64,000 bases of DNA from F23-D06 sp045132055. GTDB taxonomy: Bacteria > Bacteroidota > Bacteroidia > Bacteroidales > WCHB1-69. Below the pieces are notes generated by a model. It was not told where the DNA came from, did no database searches, and was given only the letters and a program-made list of their open reading frames with translations. Location: contig JBGURP010000037.1 in assembly GCA_045132055.1 (NCBI GenBank), forward strand, positions 53,996 through 117,995. Reading direction: 5' to 3'. Both the position numbers and the translations under genes were made by a program. Numbering within the stretch: the first letter of the stretch is position 1; each line of letters starts with the position of its first letter. Below are positions 1 through 8,043 of the stretch, in pieces.

Positions 1-1
1 T

Positions 2-298
2 CTTCTTCCCTATTTGAGCCAGTTTGGCATCTCCGACAATCCGGATGTCGTGCCGAATCTGTCCAAAGAGAATTTCCGGATTTATCCCAATCCAGCTATA
101 GACAAGCTCTATATAGATTGTCCGCAGGAATTACTCGGGGCAAACTACGAGATTTTCAACATCAGCGGCCAGAAAGTGGAGGAAGGAATCCTTAATGGAA
201 ATGCTCTTTCATTGAATAACAAAAGATTATCTTCCGGAAAATACATATTGATTATTCGGAAAGACAAGACACAGAAGACATTTTCATTCTTTAAATGA
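2..298 (+). CDS. C-terminal end of a T9SS-exported protein (type A sorting domain), 5' partial
   Basis: The reading frame is open from the left edge, so only the last 99 residues of a larger protein are present. They carry the pattern of a type IX secretion type A C-terminal sorting domain: a YPNPA motif about 25 residues into the fragment, then YEIFNISGQKV, then a glycine turn followed by KYILII and a basic end. Such domains direct proteins through the outer membrane and are removed by PorU, which is encoded in this window at 34407-38234. The catalytic or binding part of the protein lies outside the window, so its function is unknown. It converges on the remnant at 314-523. Confidence 0.85.
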   Translation, partial: LLPYLSQFGISDNPDVVPNLSKENFRIYPNPAIDKLYIDCPQELLGANYEIFNISGQKVEEGILNGNALSLNNKRLSSGKYILIIRKDKTQKTFSFFK

Positions 299-313
299 GA
301 GAGGTGGCCTAAA

Positions 314-523
314 TCAGCGCTTGAAAATCTCTATGGTCACGTCGTAGGGCGGCATGATGAACGTGTTGCTGCGAACAGGAACCATTACTCTATGGGAATC
401 TTTACTGCATACAATGAGGTAATAATCCTCCGAATATTGTTCTGTCCTGTAATACACACTCATCGTCTCACCGAATTTGGCTTTATTGGTGGATAGCATC
501 ACCACTTTTCCTGTATATGTTGA
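314..523 (-). pseudogene. 3' remnant of a surface protein with an InlB-like beta-repeat, cut by a repeat element
   Basis: About 67 codons are open on the minus strand and end at 314. The peptide ends with TFIMPPYDVTIEIF, and upstream has a segment of the form S-T-N-K-A-K-F-G-E-T-M-S-V. This matches the divergent InlB B-repeat or Bacteroidota beta-repeat, with its A-x-x-G-E/D-T-V-T-V start and T-F-T-M-P end, which normally recurs in large extracellular proteins. The frame continues upstream without a credible start until it runs into the inverted-repeat element beginning near 524. I infer that the element truncated a longer gene. A short functional gene starting at GTG 505 or 502, or ATG 499, cannot be excluded but is less likely. 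Confidence 0.5.
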
Positions 524-910
524 TAGTGCTTGACTTTCGCGGCAGTTTCGAGTGGCGTTTCAGCGCAAGTGCCACCTGTGCCGCGACCAGACGCACACAG
601 CCTCCATCCCCCACACTGCGCAACTTCGTTGCTTGTATGGGGTTAATAGAATGAAGGTCTCTTCGAGACCGATGAGGATGTCAATAATTGTTGCTATTTG
701 CAAAAAAACGGTTGCCGTTGAATACTCCGTGCAAAGCGCGAAATAGTGAGTTGCGGAGCGAGGTGGGACGCATCCCGGCAGGGATGCCATCTCAATAACC
801 CCGTACCAAGCGCCTGTAAGGCGCGCGGTGTGGGGGAGTGGCAATGTGCTATGAAATCCTCGCGGCGCAAGAGTCGCGTGCACCAAGGCACAGACCAGCT
901 CGCCGCGAAA
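524..910. repeat. Long inverted-repeat (MITE-like) element, family 1 copy A
   Basis: Terminal inverted repeats TTTCGCGGC (535-543) and GCCGCGAAA (902-910) bound about 375 bp. Further inside, the arms again mirror each other (CCCCCACAC near 608-616 against GTGTGGGGG near 828-836). Short perfect hairpins lie within: GGTCTC/GAGACC (656-670) and GCATCCC/GGGATGC (770-787). The left end AGTG-Y-TTGACTTTCGCGGC recurs at 54382-54400, so this is a dispersed family. Short open frames inside it lack coding character. No transposase is present, and I see no clear target-site duplication. Confidence 0.65.
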
Positions 911-1003
911 GGCAGGCGCGGAGAGAAATGAAACCATGCAAACTCATGTAGGTTCTATTTATTGCGGACCGAATTGTATTTCACAAGATTGCTTCAAAAA
1001 ATG
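911..1003. other. Gap between repeat element and beta-galactosidase promoter
   Basis: About 90 bases between the inverted-repeat element and the beta-galactosidase promoter. I see no gene or clear signal here. Confidence 0.4.
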
Positions 1004-1011
1004 TATATTTG
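1004..1011 (+). promoter_or_regulatory. Bacteroidota -7 box upstream of beta-galactosidase
   Basis: TATATTTG fits the TAnnTTTG consensus recognised by the Bacteroidota primary sigma factor. It ends 27 bases before the ATG at 1039. A -33 TTTG at the usual spacing is not evident. Confidence 0.5.
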
Positions 1012-1038
1012 TGCGCTTAACCAAAATGACATCATGAA

Positions 1039-4000
1039 ATGTGTCACTCCAATATTAAAGAATCACTTATCCTCCGCATCATTCTCATCGCATTCGCCCT
1101 GATAGTGGCGACCGCCGGTTGGTGCAAGGCCCAAACCTTCACCGAGTGGCAGGATCCCAAAGTGTTCGAGGTGAATAAACTGTACCCGCGGGCTAACATT
1201 CCGCAGAACAACGAATATTTTACCCACGGTCTTTTCTTTGAGAATCTTGACGGCCAGTGGAAATTCCTCTATGTGCCCAATGCCGACGAGCGGCCCACGG
1301 ACTTTTTCAAAACCGATTACGACGACAGCGGTTGGGGCACCATCCCAGTGCCCGGCAACTGGGAACTGAACGGCTACGGCGTGCCTGTGTATGTGAACAC
1401 AACCAACGACTTCGACAACAGCCAGTTGCCGAAAGTGCCCGTGAAGGGCAACGCCGTGGGCAGTTATCGCAAATGGGTGAAAATTGACAAGAAATGGAAA
1501 GACAAGCAGATGATTATCAATGTCGGGGGCGCGAAATCCTGCTTCTACCTTTGGGTGAACGGGCAGTTTGTGGGCTACAGCGAGGATGCCAAGACCAACT
1601 CCGAGTTCGATATCACCCAGTTTGTGAAATTCGGGGAGCGCAACCTCATCGCTCTGCAGGTCTTCAAATGGAGCGACGGCTCCTATTTCGAATGTCAGGA
1701 TTTCTGGCGACTGAGCGGCATTGAGCGCAGCATTACACTGTATGCCCAACCCAAAACGCACATTTACGATTACAAGATTGTGGCAGACTTGGACTCCACC
1801 TACAAACATGGTTTTTTGGACATAGAAATGGCCATTGAAAATCTGGATTCTTGTCCGAAAGACCAGCGATTCCATGTCTCACTCAATTTTCCCAATAGAG
1901 ACAAGAAGACAGAGGAGGTGATATTTCATAATTATACCGACACTATTTTCAAAAATACGGTCGGAAAACACTACATTCGCTTGAAAGCCGAATTGCCCAG
2001 TGTCACGCCTTGGACTGCTGAAAATCCTCATCTGGAAAAGATGCTGATTTTTCTTTCCGACAGTAATAATAAACACATAGACAATGTCTGTGCTTATGTC
2101 GGGTTCCGTAATGTGCGCATCGAAAACGGGCAATTGCAGGTAAACGGTGTGCCGGTGACCATCCGCGGGGTGAACCGCCACGAGCACGATCCGAAAATGG
2201 GGCATGTGGTTTCGATGGAGCGCATGGAGCAGGACATCCTTCTGATGAAGGCCAACAATATCAACACGGTACGTACGAGTCACTATCCCAACGCACCGGA
2301 ATTTTACAATCTGTGTGACCAATACGGCTTGTATGTCATTGATGAGGCTAATGCGGAATCGCACGCGCAGGGTTACGGTGAGCAATCGTTGGCGAAACGC
2401 GCTGATTTCAAGAGAGCTACGGTGGCGCGCACCCGCAACATGTACGAGCGCGACAAGAACCATCCGTGCATAATCTCGTGGTCGCTGGGCAACGAGTCGG
2501 GCAACGGCGTGTGCTACGAGGCTGCCTACGACTGGCTTAAGGCCGAGGACAGCACCCGCCCCATCCAGTATGAGCGCGCCCTCTACGACCGCAACACCGA
2601 CATCGTCACCATCATGTATCCCTCGGTGGATTACCTTTCCAAGTACGCACAGAAAAAGCAGGAGCGGCCGTTCATTATGTGCGAGTACGCGCACGCGATG
2701 GGCAACAGCTGCGGTGGCCTCCAGAATTACTGGGACACCATCTACAAGTACCCGCAATTGCAGGGCGGTTGCATCTGGGACTGGGTCGATCAGGGTCTGC
2801 TGACGAAGGACGCGCAGGGAAAGGAGTATTTCGCTTATGGTGGCGACTTCGGGGAGAACATGCCCTCCGACGGCAACTTCTGCATCAACGGGTTAGTGGG
2901 TCCCGACCGCCAACCGCACCCACAGTTGGCCGAGGTGCGGAAAGTGTATCAGCCCGTCACCATTGAGGCGGTGGATTTGAAGAAGTTGCAGTTCCGGATT
3001 ATCAACCGCTTTGATTTTACCAACCTGCAGGATTTCAATATTTTCTATACACTTCAGCCCGATGTGGCGCACGAAACGCCCAAACATCCGGATGATTTCC
3101 TCACTATACCCAATCGTCCCATTATCGGATTTTTAAATCAGTCTCTTGCGCCCCACGACACGGCCTATTTTACGCTGCCAGAATCGTTTGTCAAGCAATG
3201 GGTGCCGGATACTGTGCCGCCCGGCCGGGATGTGATGCTGGATTTTTATGTGGTTAACACAAAGGACACAAAGGACGCAAAGGGTGCAAAGGGTGCAAAG
3301 GGGGAAGGGGGTACAAGAGGTAAAGGAGGTGAAAAGGAAATGGGAAATGTAATTGCTTATGAGCAGTTCAAGTTGCCGGTGCCGACATTCAAGCCGCGAG
3401 GTGCTAATTTCGGCTTTTTTACTGACAGCGTAACCTACCGTTGGGAAGGGAACATGCTGATTGTCAACGCTGGAAAGATAGAAATTGTGTTTGACGGCAA
3501 GGAAGGGCATATCACCACCATCAAGAAAGATGGCAAACCCGTGGTAATTGAAGGACCGCGGCTCAATTTCTGGCGCCCGCCCACCGACAACGATGAGGTT
3601 GATAGTCACGGTGCGCTGCTCTGGCGCAGAATTGGACTCGACAACCTCACGTGGACGTTGAAAAATATGGATGTGCGTAACAACTGGAACGGCGATTTTT
3701 TCGTTACGGTTTACCGGAATGCTGAAAACGAAAACGGAGAAATTGTTTTCAGCGTCTATGAGGACTACGAAGTGAAGCCCAGCGGCGATATTCGGGTCAA
3801 TTATGAGATTATCAAGAGCGACTGGGTTCCCTCGTTGCCCAAAGCGGGTGTTCAGATGAAAGTGTCAGACGAATTAGTGACAACCGAATGGGTGGGTTGC
3901 GCGCAAGAGACTTACCCTGATCGCAAAGCGTGTGGATTTGTTGGACATTATGAAGCTCCCACGGATGACCTGTTTCACCATTACGTTCGTCCGCAGGCGG

Positions 4001-4884
4001 CAGGTAATAGGATGGAGACACGCTACGTGTCGCTCTTTAACAAAGAGCACCAGCGAATGCTTTCTGCCCGTCTTTGGGATTGGAGGTGGGAAGGGGACGA
4101 CCTTTGTCAATTCAGCATATACCCTTACGATGATGAGAATATTGAACAATCGAAACACATCAACGAACTGCAACGCAAAGGATACTATACTTTAAACATT
4201 GATAAGGTTCAGTCCGGTTTAGGTACGGCCACCTGCGGACCAGGAATTGCTAACCGTGATTTAATAAAGATTGGACTCGTTACTAAAATGCAACTTCTTC
4301 TACAAGTTGGCGAGAATACCCTTTTCGAGGATTTCTTTGTTAATAAAACCAAAGAAATGGAACCGTTATTCAGCCGTGACATCAACTGGGCAAAAAGAAT
4401 AGGAGAAGCCCCTTCCTATACAATAAATAGCACACCTACAGAGCCCTACAACAAGGCAGCTGACACTATACTTATGGACCAAAAAATCGGTAACCCCGCT
4501 AACTTCCACGAAGGCTGGGTCGGTTATTATGGTGAGCCGATGAATTTGAAATGTGCATTAAATGAGAATCAGAACGATACATTGACCGTCACGCTCAGTT
4601 TCGCGCACCACCCCTCGCGATGGGTTTTCTTGCCGCAGAAAGTGTTGGTGTCGTATTCCAAAAACGGTAGAAAATACAGTCGGCCCGAGGAGGTCGCGCT
4701 GCCCTTAGACCCGACGTTGAAGGAGAACGACAAGCCGCGAGTCTGCATCCTGCGCCATAAAATCCCGAACATCAAGGTGAAATACATCAAGATTGAGGCA
4801 CTGCCCGTGGAGAAATTGCCTGCATGGCATCCTGCCGCAGGAGAGAAGGTGTGGATTATGACGGATGAGGTGAAAGTGCAGTGA
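1039..4884 (+). CDS. lacZ: Glycoside hydrolase family 2 beta-galactosidase, exported
   Basis: A 1281-residue LacZ-type enzyme that would hydrolyse terminal beta-galactosides in the periplasm or at the cell surface. A hydrophobic signal segment spans about residues 10-30 and ends before A-Q. The sugar-binding, immunoglobulin-like and TIM-barrel domains follow. The acid/base Glu is E486 in SLGNESGNG and the nucleophile is E549 in MCEYAHAMGNS, so the active site is intact. The beta-galactosidase small-chain domain occupies about 800-1070. The last 130 residues look like the discoidin-like C-terminal module common in Bacteroides GH2 enzymes. Residues about 738-768 are an odd Lys/Gly/Thr-rich linker encoded by 9-bp tandem repeats. 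A second ATG at 1034 is in another frame. It stands alone, followed by a new promoter. Confidence 0.93.
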   Translation: MCHSNIKESLILRIILIAFALIVATAGWCKAQTFTEWQDPKVFEVNKLYPRANIPQNNEYFTHGLFFENLDGQWKFLYVPNADERPTDFFKTDYDDSGWGTIPVPGNWELNGYGVPVYVNTTNDFDNSQLPKVPVKGNAVGSYRKWVKIDKKWKDKQMIINVGGAKSCFYLWVNGQFVGYSEDAKTNSEFDITQFVKFGERNLIALQVFKWSDGSYFECQDFWRLSGIERSITLYAQPKTHIYDYKIVADLDSTYKHGFLDIEMAIENLDSCPKDQRFHVSLNFPNRDKKTEEVIFHNYTDTIFKNTVGKHYIRLKAELPSVTPWTAENPHLEKMLIFLSDSNNKHIDNVCAYVGFRNVRIENGQLQVNGVPVTIRGVNRHEHDPKMGHVVSMERMEQDILLMKANNINTVRTSHYPNAPEFYNLCDQYGLYVIDEANAESHAQGYGEQSLAKRADFKRATVARTRNMYERDKNHPCIISWSLGNESGNGVCYEAAYDWLKAEDSTRPIQYERALYDRNTDIVTIMYPSVDYLSKYAQKKQERPFIMCEYAHAMGNSCGGLQNYWDTIYKYPQLQGGCIWDWVDQGLLTKDAQGKEYFAYGGDFGENMPSDGNFCINGLVGPDRQPHPQLAEVRKVYQPVTIEAVDLKKLQFRIINRFDFTNLQDFNIFYTLQPDVAHETPKHPDDFLTIPNRPIIGFLNQSLAPHDTAYFTLPESFVKQWVPDTVPPGRDVMLDFYVVNTKDTKDAKGAKGAKGEGGTRGKGGEKEMGNVIAYEQFKLPVPTFKPRGANFGFFTDSVTYRWEGNMLIVNAGKIEIVFDGKEGHITTIKKDGKPVVIEGPRLNFWRPPTDNDEVDSHGALLWRRIGLDNLTWTLKNMDVRNNWNGDFFVTVYRNAENENGEIVFSVYEDYEVKPSGDIRVNYEIIKSDWVPSLPKAGVQMKVSDELVTTEWVGCAQETYPDRKACGFVGHYEAPTDDLFHHYVRPQAAGNRMETRYVSLFNKEHQRMLSARLWDWRWEGDDLCQFSIYPYDDENIEQSKHINELQRKGYYTLNIDKVQSGLGTATCGPGIANRDLIKIGLVTKMQLLLQVGENTLFEDFFVNKTKEMEPLFSRDINWAKRIGEAPSYTINSTPTEPYNKAADTILMDQKIGNPANFHEGWVGYYGEPMNLKCALNENQNDTLTVTLSFAHHPSRWVFLPQKVLVSYSKNGRKYSRPEEVALPLDPTLKENDKPRVCILRHKIPNIKVKYIKIEALPVEKLPAWHPAAGEKVWIMTDEVKVQ
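3255..3345 (+). repeat. 9-bp tandem repeat tract inside the beta-galactosidase gene
   Basis: Units such as AAAGGACAC, AAAGGACGC and AAAGGGTGC (twice) run head to tail and then decay into AAAGGGGG-like variants. Because the unit is 9 bases, each repeat adds three residues (K-D-T, K-D-A, K-G-A) without shifting the frame. The tract resembles degenerate pyrimidine-rich tracts seen between genes at 49308-49383 and 61886-61925 on the other strand. Confidence 0.7.
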
Positions 4885-4897
4885 TACAGATTTTTTA

Positions 4898-4905
4898 TAT
4901 TTTTG
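4898..4905 (+). promoter_or_regulatory. -7 box upstream of the glycosyltransferase
   Basis: TATTTTTG matches TAnnTTTG and ends 22 bases before the ATG at 4928. It lies just after the beta-galactosidase stop, which suggests that the next gene set is transcribed independently. Confidence 0.55.
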
Positions 4906-4927
4906 CACTCTTTAAAACTCAAACCAC

Positions 4928-5938
4928 ATGGCAAAACTGGCCGTAGTCATTTTGAATTGGAATGGAAAGAAATTCTTGGAGCAATATCTGCCTGCTCTGG
5001 TTAAGTATTTGCCTGATTATGCGGAGATTGTAGTGGCTGACAACGCCTCAACCGACGGTTCTGTGGCTTTTCTCAAAGAGACCTATCCCAACATCAGAGT
5101 GCTCGAGCACGAGCGCAACGAAGGTTTTGCCCGCGGCTACAATATGGCGTTGGAGAAGGTGGATGCTCAGTATTTCTGCCTGCTGAACTCCGACATTGAG
5201 GTTACGGAGCACTGGATAGAACCCATTATAGAAATGATGGACGCCAATGAAACCATTGCGGCCGTACAGCCCAAGTTGCTGTCGTACCATCATCGCGACG
5301 AGTTCGAGTACGCAGGGGCCGCGGGTGGCTACATTGACAAATATGGCTATCCGTTCTGTCGCGGGCGCGTGTTCGGCAACCTGGAGAAGGACCACGGGCA
5401 GTACGACACCGAAGCGGACATCTTCTGGGCCTCCGGCGCAGCCATGTTCGTACGCAGCGATGTCTATCGCACCATGGGCGGCCTCGACCCCGACTTTTTC
5501 GCGCACATGGAAGAGATTGATTTCTGCTGGCGTATCAAAAATACGGGCTACAAAATCAAATTCAACCCCAATTCGATCGTGTATCATATCGGAGGCGGCA
5601 CATTGCCCAAGAACAACTCCTACAAAACCTACCTCAACTTCCGCAACAACCTGTTTTTGCTTCTCAAGAACCTGCCTGATGAACGCATCAAGCAGACATT
5701 GGTGGTGAAGTTTTTCCTGGATCAGGTGGCAGCGGTGTTTTTCCTGTTGCAAGGACATTTCAAGGATTTTATCGCGGTCTATAAGGCCATGCGCGATTTC
5801 TATAAGAACTATGAATACTGCAAGGCCAAGCGCAACACACTCCCCAAGTTGGCCTACACCGACACTTATCCCAAGTCGGTCGTTTTTCTGCATTATTTCA
5901 AGCGTAAAAAGATTTTTAACGGAACTGATTTTTCCTAA
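4928..5938 (+). CDS. Family 2 glycosyltransferase (rhamnosyltransferase-like)
   Basis: A 336-residue GT-A fold glycosyltransferase that would move a sugar from a nucleotide donor onto a cell-envelope glycan or lipid-linked acceptor at the cytoplasmic face. The N terminus AVVILNWNGKKFL is the family start. VADNASTDGS follows near residue 40 and LLNSDIEV, the DxD-like metal site, near 85. The acceptor half contains ASGAAMFVRSDV and the HMEEIDFCWR motif (ED-type catalytic base) near 195. The C-terminal 80 residues hold hydrophobic and amphipathic segments that could bind the membrane. The donor and acceptor cannot be told from sequence. It is followed after 12 bases by a membrane reductase in the same direction. 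Confidence 0.9.
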   Translation: MAKLAVVILNWNGKKFLEQYLPALVKYLPDYAEIVVADNASTDGSVAFLKETYPNIRVLEHERNEGFARGYNMALEKVDAQYFCLLNSDIEVTEHWIEPIIEMMDANETIAAVQPKLLSYHHRDEFEYAGAAGGYIDKYGYPFCRGRVFGNLEKDHGQYDTEADIFWASGAAMFVRSDVYRTMGGLDPDFFAHMEEIDFCWRIKNTGYKIKFNPNSIVYHIGGGTLPKNNSYKTYLNFRNNLFLLLKNLPDERIKQTLVVKFFLDQVAAVFFLLQGHFKDFIAVYKAMRDFYKNYEYCKAKRNTLPKLAYTDTYPKSVVFLHYFKRKKIFNGTDFS

Positions 5939-5950
5939 AAACAGGAGATT

Positions 5951-6739
5951 ATGGAACTTTTCAGCCAGATATATGAGTATATCCTGATTGTGATGTCGGT
6001 ACTCGGAGTGGGTGTTTTCATCACATTGCAGTTTGTGACCCCGGCATACGGTATGACCTTCAACAACCGCTGGGGCATGTCGGTGCGCAGCAACCTGGGA
6101 TGGTTCATCATGGAATCCCCGGTGTTTTTTACCATGCTATTGCTCTATTTCATTTCTACACTGGAAGGAGTGAAACCGTTCAATATCGTCACATTTGTGA
6201 TGTTCTTCTTTTTTGAATTCCACTATTTCCAACGGTCGTTCATCTTCCCACTTTTGATGAAAGGACAGAGCAAAATGCCCATTTCCATCATTATCACAGG
6301 TTTTGTGTTCAACACCCTGAATGCCATCATGCAAGGCGGCTGGCTCTTTTTCTTCTGTCCCGCCGACGCCTATCCGGTTTCCTGGTTTTGGTCGTGGCAG
6401 TTTATTTTGGGCACTGCTATTTTCATTTTCGGCATGGTTATAAATCTGCATGCCGACCGTATTATCCGGGGTTTGCGTACCGATATCACCGACAACAACT
6501 ATTATCTGCCACAAGGCTGGCCGTTTACTAAGATAAGCTCAGCCAACTACACGGGTGAAATTCTGGAGTGGTTGGGTTTCGCCATTCTCACGTGGTCTGT
6601 ATCCGGTTTGGTGTTCCTGCTTTGGACCTGTGCCAACATCATCCCACGTTCCAAGGCAGTTTACGAACGCTATACCCAGTTTTTCGGAAAAGAATTCACC
6701 GATTTGAAACGCTATAAGATTTTTCCGGGTATTTATTAA
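5951..6739 (+). CDS. Steroid 5-alpha-reductase family membrane enzyme (3-oxo-5-alpha-steroid 4-dehydrogenase-like)
   Basis: A 262-residue integral membrane protein with about six to seven hydrophobic helices. The C-terminal half matches the steroid 5-alpha-reductase family: NADPH-site residues in NLHAD near 175 and NYTGEILEWLGFAILTWS near 200, then a terminal block with F-x-x-L-K-R-Y-K-I-F-P. The family reduces the delta-4 double bond of 3-oxo-steroids, or related enoyl groups, with NADPH. In gut Bacteroidota such enzymes have been linked to steroid or bile-acid conversion, but substrate assignment here is inference. It lies between a glycosyltransferase and a Rieske-like lipoprotein with gaps of 12 and 5 bases, so the three are probably one transcript. 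Confidence 0.85.
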   Translation: MELFSQIYEYILIVMSVLGVGVFITLQFVTPAYGMTFNNRWGMSVRSNLGWFIMESPVFFTMLLLYFISTLEGVKPFNIVTFVMFFFFEFHYFQRSFIFPLLMKGQSKMPISIIITGFVFNTLNAIMQGGWLFFFCPADAYPVSWFWSWQFILGTAIFIFGMVINLHADRIIRGLRTDITDNNYYLPQGWPFTKISSANYTGEILEWLGFAILTWSVSGLVFLLWTCANIIPRSKAVYERYTQFFGKEFTDLKRYKIFPGIY

Positions 6740-6744
6740 GCATT

Positions 6745-7161
6745 ATGAAGAAGATTATTGTTTTCCTGATATGCGTTTTACCGTTGCTGGTTTGTTGCGA
6801 CATCTACAACAATCCGGTACCTTATGTGAAGATAGATTTTGTGATCTATCCCAACGATGTCCAGTACTATAGACTGAACACATACGGCGGTTATGAATAT
6901 CTGACTGGCGGCGTGAACGGCATTATTGTCTATCGGATTGATGAATGGAATTTCAATGCCTTTGACCGCGCCTGTCCATACGACTATGAGGAAAAAGAAT
7001 CGTGGCTATATGTAGCCCCCGACGGTCTGCGCTTGATAGATTCGCTGTGTGGCTCTACGTACAATATTTTGGACGGCAATTACCTCAGCGGTCCCACCAA
7101 ATACCCCTGCCGCAGGTACAACACACGGTTTGACGGGGTGAGACTTAGGATTTATAGTTAA
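6745..7161 (+). CDS. Small lipoprotein with a degenerate Rieske-like fold
   Basis: A 138-residue protein with a lipoprotein signal (MKKIIVFLICVLPLLVCC, probable lipid Cys at 17 or 18). The body has the layout of Rieske-type domains: F-D-R-A-C-P-Y near residue 72, then a strand-rich stretch, then L-C-G-S-x-Y-N-I-L-D-G and G-P-T-K-Y-P near 100-115. In true Rieske proteins the two motifs are CxH and CxxH. Here one Cys remains in each and both His are missing, so a normal 2Fe-2S cluster is unlikely. Similar small lipoproteins occur in Bacteroidales; their role is not known to me. It starts 5 bases after the reductase and overlaps the convergent gene by 4 bases at the stop. Confidence 0.6.
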   Translation: MKKIIVFLICVLPLLVCCDIYNNPVPYVKIDFVIYPNDVQYYRLNTYGGYEYLTGGVNGIIVYRIDEWNFNAFDRACPYDYEEKESWLYVAPDGLRLIDSLCGSTYNILDGNYLSGPTKYPCRRYNTRFDGVRLRIYS

Positions 7162-8012
7162 AAAACTAGTATTGCGTTGGAGACGCTGCGTTCGCCTTTG
7201 TGATCGAATCGGCCGTTGTCGATGGGGTAGTTGACGATGCCATCATAAGGTTTTCCTTTGATATACAGGGTGGTGGATCCTCCGCCGTCCATATTGAGCG
7301 CATCTTGGCAGCCTAGCCATCTCAAAGTATTCGTTAGTTCGTCCAGTGACATGCCTTCGGACTCTTTGGTGCGCCCATCGACTACGAAGAGCAGGGTGGT
7401 GCCGTCGGGGCGAATGCCGACCGCTGTGCGCGGGTGCCGTTTGGTGACGAAGGTGCGGTCGTGGCGGAAGGGTTGTCTTTCGCCATCGAGGATTAGCAGT
7501 GGGCCGGCGGTCATGATGTTACTGTCGGGCAGCGAGTGTTCCCACGTGCGCACACTGTCCGTGCGTAGGATGCATGGCGTGCCCTCGCGCAAAACCAGCG
7601 CACCGTACTGATAATATTTTCGGTTGATGGTGTCCGTGCCCGGCGTGTTCTCGCCCAGCTCCTCGCCATCAATGCGAAGATAGCACACAGGGTGGTGCTT
7701 GTTCATGTCGAAGAAAGATCCGTTTATAGCGGCCACGGCGTCATGGTGTTTTGCGATGGTGGACGTATGGGTACGCTCTGGCTCATAACCAAATGCCAAT
7801 CGTTTGTCCGATTGTGCCGGAATCTCCAATATGGCGATAAATTGGTTGCTCTTGAAATATTCATGATGAGAGAAGCGCGCCGTTTTCAATACCATACCGT
7901 ACAGAGAATCCACCTGCCAATGTGCATTGACCAGCGTAACAGAATCGGTCTGCGCCCAGGCGCACGAGGAGCACAGGAGAAGTAGGGCTGTTAAAAGGCG
8001 GAGTTTGTTCAT
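7158..8012 (-). CDS. Phosphodiester glycosidase (NAGPA domain) family protein, exported
   Basis: A 284-residue protein with a signal peptide (MNKLRLLTALLLLCSSCAWA). The rest is a NAGPA or DUF2233 domain. Members are related to the human uncovering enzyme, which removes GlcNAc from a phosphodiester, and bacterial members act on cell-wall or exopolysaccharide phosphodiesters. Visible family motifs are A-I-N-G-S-F-F, M-T-A-G-P-L-L, H-P-R-T-A-V-G and N-M-D-G-G-G-S-T near the C terminus. I chose the start at 8012 because the signal peptide begins there. An earlier start at 8075 would overlap the upstream HD gene by 32 bases. Probably co-transcribed with the HD gene. Confidence 0.85.
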   Translation of the reverse strand: MNKLRLLTALLLLCSSCAWAQTDSVTLVNAHWQVDSLYGMVLKTARFSHHEYFKSNQFIAILEIPAQSDKRLAFGYEPERTHTSTIAKHHDAVAAINGSFFDMNKHHPVCYLRIDGEELGENTPGTDTINRKYYQYGALVLREGTPCILRTDSVRTWEHSLPDSNIMTAGPLLILDGERQPFRHDRTFVTKRHPRTAVGIRPDGTTLLFVVDGRTKESEGMSLDELTNTLRWLGCQDALNMDGGGSTTLYIKGKPYDGIVNYPIDNGRFDHKGERSVSNAILVF

Positions 8013-8043
8013 CAGTTCTTTATCTTGAATGGCGAAGTTCATT

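Noticed and set aside
552..937. Open frames on both strands between 552 and 937
   Set aside because: They lie within an inverted-repeat element, mirror each other, and have Cys/Arg/His-rich compositions unlike proteins.
1063..2757. Long minus-strand open frames opposite the beta-galactosidase gene
   Set aside because: They are antisense shadows of a gene with intact catalytic motifs. The same holds for long opposite-strand frames over ahcY, purL, rho and ispF-M3.
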